In this document: piece after piece, positions 57,410-64,000 of the stretch
Layout of the letters: each line of letters opens with the position of its first letter
Numbering within the stretch: the first letter of the stretch is position 1
Assembly (NCBI GenBank): GCA_011390275.1
Contig: JAABST010000007.1
Span: 62,001 to 126,000, forward strand
Length of the DNA: 64,000 nucleotides
From: Geitlerinema sp. S16
GTDB lineage: Bacteria > Cyanobacteriota > Cyanobacteriia > Cyanobacteriales > Geitlerinemataceae
Direction of reading: 5' to 3'
Program-made: the position numbers and the translations under genes
The notes under the pieces: model-generated
The model's database searches: none
Seen by the model: the letters and a program-made list of their open reading frames with translations, nothing else
Told to the model about the DNA's origin: nothing

Positions 57410-58036
57410 TTACCAGCCAAACACGGAATAAAATTTCCCGCTGGGTGTTTTGGAGGCGATCGGTGCGGTATCGACTTCTAAGGGTTCTGCCTTGGTGCTG
57501 AGGCGATTTTCGGTGCAAAACGTCGCGGTGCTAAATCCGCCAAAGCGCTTAACGGTGCTGGTACGCATCCGTACATCGGGCGAGGCAAACCAAAAGCGTT
57601 CGATCGAACTCATGGTCTCATATTCCGTGATCAGCGTCAGACCGCCTTCGGCGTCCATTTCAAATTGTCCGGCGACGGGGACGATTTCGGCGTAGCCCCG
57701 TTCGCGCAACATTTTGCCTTTGCTGGGATCATCGGCATCGGGCACGATCGCAAACACCGTGGAACCGGCGTGATTTTCGTCATCTTCGCGATCCCACTGC
57801 ATCGATCCGCTCCACTGCACGAATGCACCGCCCGCCGCTTGGCTCGGGTCGATTTCGTGCATTTTGCAGATCTCCGCGACGCGATCGTCATCGGCGGGCA
57901 GCGCTTCGACCTGGATGGCCGATCCGCCCAGTTCCGCGCGGCGAAAGGGGAGGTGATGGGTCGTACGCTGAGAGTGCCAGGTTCCAGCACTGCTCTCGAA
58001 AAACTGCATGGCGTCCATGATTCCGGCTTGTCCCAT
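57410..58036 (-). CDS. Phycobiliprotein lyase of the CpcS/CpeS family
   Basis: CpcS-type lyases attach phycocyanobilin to Cys84-type positions of phycobiliproteins. The 208 residues fit the lipocalin-like family, with MDAMQFFESSAGTWHSQRTT, HLPFRRAELGGS and the late ERFWFASPDVRMRTSTVK motif. The start may be ATG 58036 or the internal ATG six codons later (MDAMQFFE), which matches the family N-terminus better. Being next to cpcG supports a role in phycobilisome assembly; which subunit it serves is not shown. Confidence 0.9.
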   Translation of the reverse strand: MGQAGIMDAMQFFESSAGTWHSQRTTHHLPFRRAELGGSAIQVEALPADDDRVAEICKMHEIDPSQAAGGAFVQWSGSMQWDREDDENHAGSTVFAIVPDADDPSKGKMLRERGYAEIVPVAGQFEMDAEGGLTLITEYETMSSIERFWFASPDVRMRTSTVKRFGGFSTATFCTENRLSTKAEPLEVDTAPIASKTPSGKFYSVFGW

Positions 58037-58394
58037 GATGTTTACTATTGACGACGTGGATTTCGTCTTACTGCGTCTTGAATTTAGATTAATTATTAGA
58101 TTAATTATATGAAAAGTCTAAGTCTTCCTGATTGATCCCGTGAACGTATGATCGCGAGCTGACCGTCGCAAATTTGTGAAACTGTCATTTGCGAATGTGC
58201 AAATGTGCGAATTTGCGATCGCTGCGATCGTCCTGGGTTACGATCAATCTGAATAATTATCAGCATAATTACAGGCGTGCGGCGAAGCTGAGACCGTAGC
58301 GATCGCCCTCAATCCTGAATGACGACGATTAACGCCTCGCGTTCGATCCGCCCGCTTCAAATTTTCCCCAACCTTTCAAACGGCCTAACCTGCG
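58037..58394. other. Divergent intergenic region
   Basis: This 358-bp region between the lyase and ABC genes holds a 12-bp tandem duplication and short repeats of GCGAATGTGCAAATG type near 58190-58220, followed by a GCGATCGC octamer. No gene is supported. Confidence 0.5.
58084..58107. repeat. Perfect 12-bp tandem duplication
   Basis: TTAGATTAATTA occurs twice head to tail, 48-71 bp upstream of the lyase start codon. Confidence 0.9.
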
Positions 58395-59405
58395 ATGACG
58401 ATCGAAGTCGAAAACCTGAGCAAGATCTACGGCACGACCCAGGCGATCGATAGCCTCAACTTTAACGTCGAAGACGGTCAGATCCTCGGTTTGCTTGGTC
58501 CGAATGGGGCGGGTAAAACGACGACAATGCGAATCTTGTCGGGATTTTTGCCCGCCACGTCAGGGACGGCACGCATTGCAGGGTTCGATGTGCATGAACA
58601 ATCGATGGCCGTGCGCCAACGCATCGGTTACTTGCCCGAAACGCCGCCGCTGTACCCAACGATGACCGTTGAGGGTTATCTACATTTTGTGGCGCGGATT
58701 AAGGGCATCAGCGCAGGCGATCGCGCCGAAAAAGTCACCTCCGCCATTCGTCGCTGCGGGTTGCTTGATCGACGCAAAAGTCTGATTTTGAAATTATCCA
58801 AAGGCTATCGTCAGCGGGTCGGGATCGCCCAGGCGATCGTCCATGATCCACCGGCGATCGTCCTCGATGAGCCGACCGTCGGTCTCGATCCGCAACAGGT
58901 GGTCGAAGTCCGTAAGTTAATCCAAAGCTTGGCAGGCGATCGCACGATCCTTCTGTCCTCGCACATTTTGCCCGAGGTCAGCGCCACCTGTTCCCAAGTG
59001 GCGATCGTCAATCATGGCCGCATCGTCGCCACCGATAGCCTCGATAACCTGATGACGCAGCTTACGCGCGGCGGCTATGAAATCGAAGTCGGCGGTGATA
59101 TTAACGGCATCGAAGCGGCGGTACAGGCATTTTTGCGGAACGTGCCGGGGGTTGAGGCCGTCGAAACGATCGCGGTGGATGATTTACCCGAGGAGCGCTA
59201 CCGTTTTCAGGTGACGATCGAGCCGGGAAGTGAACCGGGCGGCGCGATCGCCAGCGCGATCGTCGAGTCTCAGCTTGACTTGCTCGAAATGCGCCGCACC
59301 CGCGCCAGCCTCGAAGATGTTTTCATCAAACTCACCACCGAAGATTCACCCATCGACGACACTGCCGCGATCGCGGAACCTGCCAGCGCTGCGATCAATT
59401 TGTAG
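58395..59405 (+). CDS. ABC transporter ATP-binding protein (GldA-like)
   Basis: The 336-residue ATPase has Walker A GPNGAGKTT (about residue 38), the signature LSKGYRQRVGIAQA and Walker B AIVLDEPTVGLDP. The switch His is in LLSSHILPEV. The ABC domain ends near residue 220. The C-terminal third carries an extra regulatory domain ending in an acidic stretch. The two following genes, an ABC-2 permease and a GldG-like protein, belong to the same cluster on this strand. The set resembles the GldA-GldF-GldG system. Confidence 0.92.
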   Translation: MTIEVENLSKIYGTTQAIDSLNFNVEDGQILGLLGPNGAGKTTTMRILSGFLPATSGTARIAGFDVHEQSMAVRQRIGYLPETPPLYPTMTVEGYLHFVARIKGISAGDRAEKVTSAIRRCGLLDRRKSLILKLSKGYRQRVGIAQAIVHDPPAIVLDEPTVGLDPQQVVEVRKLIQSLAGDRTILLSSHILPEVSATCSQVAIVNHGRIVATDSLDNLMTQLTRGGYEIEVGGDINGIEAAVQAFLRNVPGVEAVETIAVDDLPEERYRFQVTIEPGSEPGGAIASAIVESQLDLLEMRRTRASLEDVFIKLTTEDSPIDDTAAIAEPASAAINL

Positions 59406-59490
59406 CCATCCGTTTTGTGTAGGAACCGTTCACGTTTGATCGCTTCTATTCCCTCCTTCTGATTCGCTTCCCTTTCTCTTTCTCCCCCCT

Positions 59491-60291
59491 ATGGCTACGA
59501 TTTTTGCCAGCATCATCGCCATCTATCGCAAAGAACTATCCGGCTACTTCGTCTCACCCCTTGCGATGGCGATCGCCGGATTATTTTGGTTAATTGCAGG
59601 CTTCTTTTTTACGACCATTTTGCTGAGTGGAACCGGTATCCTGGCTCAAGCCGCCAACCGCGCTCAGCTCGGCATTACCGACCCGCCGCTTGATGTTCCC
59701 TACCAGTTTTTACAGTTTTTCCTCGGGACAATTTCATCGTTATCGCTGTTCATTTTGCCAATGCTTTCGATGGGGCTGTATGCCGAAGAACGCAAGCTCG
59801 GCACGCTTGAATTATTAGCCACATCGCCGATTACCAACTGGGCGGTTGCAACGGGAAAATTGCTCGGGGTCGTTACGTTCTACACCGTGACGATCGCGCC
59901 GCTGTTGTTATACGAAGCGATCGCCTTCACCGGCTCCGAACCGCCAATGCCCGCCACCCTGCCGCTGATGGGACACTTAGCCTTAATTCTGCTCGCGGCC
60001 AGCGTCCTGTCCCTCGGAATGTTCGTCTCCTCGTTGACCGACAGTACGATTTTGGCCGCCGTTTTGACCTTTGCGCTGGTGCTGTTCCTCTGGGTCACGT
60101 CCGCGATCGGTCAAACCATCCAAGGGCCGATCGGCGAGGCGATTTCCCATCTATCGCTGTTGGAACATTACAACCAGCTCACCCAGGGGGTCTTCGATAC
60201 GGGTAGCATTATTCTGTTCTTGAGCTATATCTTTCTCGGGATTTTTCTCACCGCACAATCGATCGAAGCACTGCGCTATCAGCGATCGTAA
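59491..60291 (+). CDS. ABC-2-type permease (GldF-like)
   Basis: The 266-residue membrane protein has six predicted helices and the conserved ABC-2 region GLYAEERKLGTLELLATSPI after the second. It is the partner of the ATPase 85 bp upstream. In flavobacterial gliding systems GldF has this role. Cyanobacterial versions are conserved but their substrate is unknown. A pyrimidine-rich stretch precedes the ATG. Confidence 0.9.
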   Translation: MATIFASIIAIYRKELSGYFVSPLAMAIAGLFWLIAGFFFTTILLSGTGILAQAANRAQLGITDPPLDVPYQFLQFFLGTISSLSLFILPMLSMGLYAEERKLGTLELLATSPITNWAVATGKLLGVVTFYTVTIAPLLLYEAIAFTGSEPPMPATLPLMGHLALILLAASVLSLGMFVSSLTDSTILAAVLTFALVLFLWVTSAIGQTIQGPIGEAISHLSLLEHYNQLTQGVFDTGSIILFLSYIFLGIFLTAQSIEALRYQRS

Positions 60292-60567
60292 ATTGTTTAT
60301 AGAACTCAAATCATGGCGGATCTTTAAGCGATGCGATCAGGTTAATGTGCCTTTATTAATATCGACCTTAAAAGCTGAAAAGCAAAGCAAGCCGAAATTC
60401 CTAAATTCTCGTCATTTTTTACATTCATCTGCCAAAGTTCAAGCACGGCGATATTAAAGCCTTACATTTTTTACCCTCTATCTGAGATTTTTAGATTCAC
60501 GTTTTTCCTGACTTAATTTCGTTATTTATTACCTCTTTAATTCTGTCGATCAACTAAACAAACAGAT

Positions 60568-62313
60568 ATGAAAAAGCGACTGACACAACTTAAGCAATAT
60601 TGGATCTTCTTACTGTGGATCGGTCTCTTTCTCCTGGTCGCCGGTGGTACAGCCGGTCTCCTGACTGGGGAATGGATGCCAACGCCGACGCTAATGATTA
60701 TCTTCGGGACGACATCGCTCTCGATGTGGGCGACCGGACAGGATCGCGTCGCGCGGGGATTTTGGTCACGCCGATCGACCGAAATCGGCACAAACGCGAT
60801 CATCTCGACCCTCGCCGTAATCGGTATCCTCGCTGCCATTAACGTCCTCGGCGCACGCTACAGCCAGCGAATCGACCTCACCGAAGCGAAACAATTCACC
60901 CTTGCGCCCGAGTCGATCGCGATCGCCGCCAACCTCGACGCTCCCGTCAAAGTCTGGATCTTCAGCTACCAAACCAATCCCGCCGACGAAGCCCTCCTCG
61001 AAAACTACCGGCGAGCCAGCGACGGCCAAATCACTTACGAGTACATTGACCCCCAAGCCAAACCGGGCATGGTGCAAGAGTTTGGCGTCACGGCGGACGG
61101 CGAGGTCTTTCTAGAGGCGAATGATGGTCGCCAGTTTGTCCAGACGATCGGTCTCGATGGGCTATCGGAAACGCAGTTATCGAACCGGATCGCCCAGCTC
61201 GGAGCCGGAGCCGCGAGCAAGATTTATTTTCTCCAAGGGCATGGCGAGCGATCGGTGGTTGATGGGCAGCAGGACGGCATGGCGCGAGCGATGAAAGCGC
61301 TGGAAGAAAAGAATTTCGAGGTTGCGCCGCTGACCTTGACGGGTGCGGCTGGGTCGGCGATCCCGCAAGATGCAGCGGTCTTGGCAATTATCAGTCCGGC
61401 CACGGCGCTATTTGACACTGAAGTCGCGGCGATTTCTGACTATCTGGCAGCGGGTGGACGGGTGTTGCTAACCGTCGATCCGAATACGGAACCGAAGCTC
61501 GATGAATTTGCGGCGTCTTGGGGGATCGAGTTGGGGACGGGGATTGCGATCGATCCCGAACGTTGGGTAGAAGGTCTCGGCCCGGCGGCTCCCTTGGCGA
61601 TCGATTACGGTCAGCATCCGATCACGCAGGATTTCGGCCAGAATTTTTCGCTTTTCCCGGTCGCGAAGCCGCTGCGGTTAAGCGAAACCGAGGCGATTAC
61701 GGCGCAACCTCTCGTGTTTACAAGCGATGCGAGTTGGGAAGAGATGAACCTCGATCAAGGGCCGGATTGGACGTTGGATGAGCCGGAGGATCAACCGGGG
61801 CCATTAATTTTGGCGGTGGCGCTCTCGAAACCGGTGGAGTCGTCGGAGGCTGCAAGCGCAGTTGAGAAGGGAGCCGATGAGGCCGACAAAACCGAGGCTG
61901 ACGAGCCGTTGAATACGTCCGAGCCGATCGCGGCGGCAGAAAAGCCCGCTGCTGAACCGTCTGATGAGCCAACGTCTGACGCTAAAGAAGCAACCGAAGA
62001 CGAACCGAAGGAGGCGGAGGATTCAACGTCTGATGCTCCTAAAATCGAGGCGCGTTTGGTGATGTTTGGCGACTCCGATTTTCTGACGGATAGCTTTTTC
62101 GATAATCAGCTTAATGGCGATTTATTTTTAAACGCGATCGGCTGGCTGGCGGAGGTGGATGAAACGCAGCTTTCGATCCGAGCGAAGGAGTCCACGGAGC
62201 GATCGCTCACGTTAACGCCACCGGTGGCGCGTTTTCTGGCGTGGACGGCGTTGGCAACGTTCCCGGCGATCGGCTTTGGGGCGAGCGCAATTCTGTGGTG
62301 GAAACGACGTTAA
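60568..62313 (+). CDS. GldG-like ABC-associated protein with acidic insert
   Basis: The 581-residue protein has membrane helices near 13-30, 36-54 and 74-92, a large extracytoplasmic domain (about 95-555) and a final helix (about 554-575) ending WWKRR. The domain shows RIDLTEAKQFTLAPESIAIA, YFLQGHGERSVVDG and RVLLTVDPNTEPKLDEFAAS, as in GldG/ABC_transp_aux proteins. A disordered insert of about 75 residues near 430-500, rich in Glu, Ala, Asp and Pro, sits before the conserved VMFGDSDFLTDSFFDNQLNG. It lies 276 bp after the permease. Together the three genes form an ABC complex of unknown substrate. Confidence 0.88.
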   Translation: MKKRLTQLKQYWIFLLWIGLFLLVAGGTAGLLTGEWMPTPTLMIIFGTTSLSMWATGQDRVARGFWSRRSTEIGTNAIISTLAVIGILAAINVLGARYSQRIDLTEAKQFTLAPESIAIAANLDAPVKVWIFSYQTNPADEALLENYRRASDGQITYEYIDPQAKPGMVQEFGVTADGEVFLEANDGRQFVQTIGLDGLSETQLSNRIAQLGAGAASKIYFLQGHGERSVVDGQQDGMARAMKALEEKNFEVAPLTLTGAAGSAIPQDAAVLAIISPATALFDTEVAAISDYLAAGGRVLLTVDPNTEPKLDEFAASWGIELGTGIAIDPERWVEGLGPAAPLAIDYGQHPITQDFGQNFSLFPVAKPLRLSETEAITAQPLVFTSDASWEEMNLDQGPDWTLDEPEDQPGPLILAVALSKPVESSEAASAVEKGADEADKTEADEPLNTSEPIAAAEKPAAEPSDEPTSDAKEATEDEPKEAEDSTSDAPKIEARLVMFGDSDFLTDSFFDNQLNGDLFLNAIGWLAEVDETQLSIRAKESTERSLTLTPPVARFLAWTALATFPAIGFGASAILWWKRR

Positions 62314-62351
62314 AGGGTGATTAATTAACTCACGCTATTGAAATTAAGCAT

Positions 62352-62392
62352 AAAAAAAGATGTGATTTACGAGAGGTAAATCGCATCTTTTT
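62352..62392. terminator. Bidirectional terminator between gldG-like and BON genes
   Basis: AAAAAGATGTGATTTAC (62354-62370) pairs with GTAAATCGCATCTTTTT (62376-62392) with one G-T wobble around a 5-nt loop. A and T tracts on both flanks allow it to serve both convergent genes. Confidence 0.9.
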
Positions 62393-62465
62393 GAATTAAT
62401 TTTTTAATGCGCTGATAATCGGGATGTTTTACCGATCAAGAAGAGACTTGATCGGTATATTGTCC

Positions 62466-62858
62466 CTACCCGATCGTCACTTCATCAGTTTGGATACCGG
62501 TAGATCCGTAGACCTCATCTGCGATCGCAATTAACCGATCGAGATCGGCTTGGCTCGGCACGCTACCTTTTAGGACAACCGTACCCGACAGTTGCGCAAC
62601 CCAAACCGAGTCGAGATCGGCAGTCGCGGAATCCAGATCGAATGCTGCCGCAACCCGCTTGGCGAGACCGCTTTCGTCATATTTACCATCAAGCCCCACA
62701 CGTTCGGGGGGAATGGCATCACCACTATCATCCGTGAAGTCCTGAGCTGCTGATAAATTCGCCGCTTTGCCGCGCTTCGATTCATAGATCGGCATTAAAT
62801 TACGGCTGTCGGCCTTTTCTTTCTCTTCTTTTCCGAAAATTCGTTGGAGCCATGCCAT
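62466..62858 (-). CDS. BON-domain protein
   Basis: The 130-residue protein has a short basic/acidic N-terminus (MAWLQRIFGKEEKEKADSRN), a disordered-looking middle and a C-terminal BON domain (about 65-128). The BON domain contains VAAAFDLDSATADLDSVWVA and TVVLKGSVPSQADLDRLIAI. BON domains occur in envelope and stress proteins and often bind membranes. There is no signal peptide, so it may be cytoplasmic or membrane-surface associated. The ATG start is clear. Confidence 0.82.
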   Translation of the reverse strand: MAWLQRIFGKEEKEKADSRNLMPIYESKRGKAANLSAAQDFTDDSGDAIPPERVGLDGKYDESGLAKRVAAAFDLDSATADLDSVWVAQLSGTVVLKGSVPSQADLDRLIAIADEVYGSTGIQTDEVTIG

Positions 62859-63180
62859 TTTAAATCGTGCCTCAATTTTGAAGAGTTACAGACGATATGA
62901 AGAATTCAGAATAACAATTTAGCCTGTTTTTTAATTCTTCAATCAAAATAATACTAAGCTCGTCCATTCATTGACGAACAGTATTTAACATTCTCTACAT
63001 ATCGTTGTCTTTACAATCTACTTTGATGCGATCAGAACTGCCCTCACAATCAACACATGAAATGGCCAAACACGGATTAATTCTACGTGTGCTTTTTTGA
63101 TAATCTCAAATTAATCTTGACGAAACAAATACGGCATTGCCGTCCTTTAATAATGCCAAAAGTGAGGAGTAAGGTTAACT
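62859..63180. other. Intergenic region
   Basis: I see no gene or strong structure in these 322 bp, which are somewhat AT-rich. Confidence 0.45.
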
Positions 63181-64000
63181 CTAGAGCAAACTTTTCAGAT
63201 GCTCGATCGCACTTTTGAGACCCTCAGCTCCTAGGCGTAATTGTGAGATCCCCATCGATGTTTCGTGGGCGGTATGGCTAAAGTCCTGCATCGCGATGGC
63301 GACCTGATCGATCGCTCGTTCCTGTTGCTGGGTCGTGAGTAAATTTTGCTGGTTGCCGAGGTTGACCAAGTCGATGGCGGAGACCACGCCAGACAAAACA
63401 GTCGTGGTTTCGGCGGCTTGCTGGGCATTGGAGGTCGCAAGCTGCGTGCTGCTCACCGTGGCCTTGGCGGTGCTGGCGATCGAGCGTTCGATTTCGGCCA
63501 CCAGCTCGTGAATTCGAGCCGCCGAGCCACGACTACGATCGGCCAGCGTCCGGATTTCCGTTGCTACGACACCGAACCCTTTGCCAAATTGCCCTGCTCG
63601 CACGGCTTCCACCGCAGCATTCAGAGCCAGCATATTGGTTTGGGTTGCGAGATCGCTCACCAGGGTCGAAATACTACCAATTTCATTGGCTCGCTGTTGC
63701 AGCAGCGTGACATTCTCCGCGATCGACTGCACGCTATCTTGCAGCGTCTCAATCTCAGAGCGAATCACACTCACGGAGTGACTGCCCTCGTTGGTTAAGT
63801 TCAGCGCCCGCTGGGCATTGCTCTGGGTTTCGTTGGCTTGCTGTACCGATTGGCGAGCTGTGCTGCTTAGCTCCGATGTGGACGTCGCGGTTTCTTGAAT
63901 GGCGCTGGCCTGCTGGGCGACGATGCGCTCCTGTTCGCTAGCAACCGTGGCAATTTCCGAGGTTGCACCCTCAATGCTGCTGATCGCCTCTCGCAATGCA
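63181..64000 (-). CDS. Methyl-accepting chemotaxis protein, C-terminal part
   Basis: The gene runs in from the right edge; only about the last 273 residues are present. They are the coiled-coil signalling domain. The hairpin tip reads [20 protein letters not shown] then [19 protein letters not shown], close to the canonical NLLALNAAIEAARAGE..RGFAVVADEVRKLAERS, so it can contact CheA/CheW. The sensory part lies outside the window, so its ligand cannot be inferred. Cyanobacterial receptors of this kind serve pili-driven phototaxis or chemotaxis. Confidence 0.9.
   Translation of the reverse strand, partial: ALREAISSIEGATSEIATVASEQERIVAQQASAIQETATSTSELSSTARQSVQQANETQSNAQRALNLTNEGSHSVSVIRSEIETLQDSVQSIAENVTLLQQRANEIGSISTLVSDLATQTNMLALNAAVEAVRAGQFGKGFGVVATEIRTLADRSRGSAARIHELVAEIERSIASTAKATVSSTQLATSNAQQAAETTTVLSGVVSAIDLVNLGNQQNLLTTQQQERAIDQVAIAMQDFSHTAHETSMGISQLRLGAEGLKSAIEHLKSLL

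Overview
The window is cyanobacterial chromosome. The HIP1 octamer GCGATCGC and its CGATCG core recur throughout. The genes are those of an oxygenic phototroph: chlorophyll synthase, heme oxygenase, a phycobilisome rod-core linker, a phycobilin lyase, a PAM68 photosystem II assembly factor, a Psb34-like protein and a cyanobacteriochrome. The gene order asd-dapA-RNase J is also typical of the phylum, as I recall it. The sequence alone does not fix the genus. I see no prophage, transposase, CRISPR array, rRNA or tRNA.

Layout. 1-5.3 kb: the end of a Uma2-type gene overlapping an ABC ATPase, then mnmE, an MscS channel and heme oxygenase. 5.3-12.6 kb: a large intergenic gap, unknown proteins, a MAPEG protein and two tandem pentapeptide-repeat paralogues. 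12.6-16.6 kb: rpsO-PAM68, a small membrane protein, a ROK sugar kinase and trigger factor. 17.5-24.6 kb: asd-dapA-rnj converging on hisF, then YebC, BioY and a small thylakoid-type protein. 24.7-32.7 kb: a class A PBP, chlG, a GGDEF-EAL protein with an ethylene-receptor-like membrane domain, and an LCP ligase. 32.8-38.4 kb: small photosystem-type proteins, a ClC-CBS-USP transporter and hrcA. 38.6-44.6 kb: an unknown membrane protein, tgt, a CHASE2-GGDEF protein and a WecG-type glycosyltransferase. 44.6-50.6 kb: lpdA, an AT-rich stretch with a one-domain DXCF cyanobacteriochrome beside a membrane GGDEF protein, and a B12-binding radical SAM protein. 50.9-58 kb: a thiO-thiG fusion, a cystine-lyase-like PLP enzyme, an SH3 protein, cpcG and a cpcS-type lyase. 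58.4-64 kb: a GldA/F/G-like ABC system, a BON protein and the end of a chemoreceptor.

How the genes fit together. Several act on the photosynthetic apparatus: HO1 and the CpcS-type lyase on bilins, CpcG on antenna assembly, ChlG on chlorophyll, and PAM68, Psb34-like and NSKRPPGWE-motif proteins on photosystem II assembly. Three separate proteins carry GGDEF domains, each with a different sensory input: an ethylene-receptor-like fold, CHASE2, or a plain membrane domain beside a photoreceptor gene. Light, small-ligand and extracytoplasmic signals may therefore feed c-di-GMP in this organism.

The most interesting points are: the ethylene-receptor-like domain with the Cys/His pair kept but Asn and Ser at two key positions; the stand-alone DXCF photoreceptor next to a diguanylate cyclase; a ClC protein with Gln in place of the gating Glu; and two unusual repeat patterns. 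These patterns are imperfect arrays with a 10-bp period and five unrelated tandem duplications that are all exactly 12 bp long. All function calls are read from sequence motifs without database searches.
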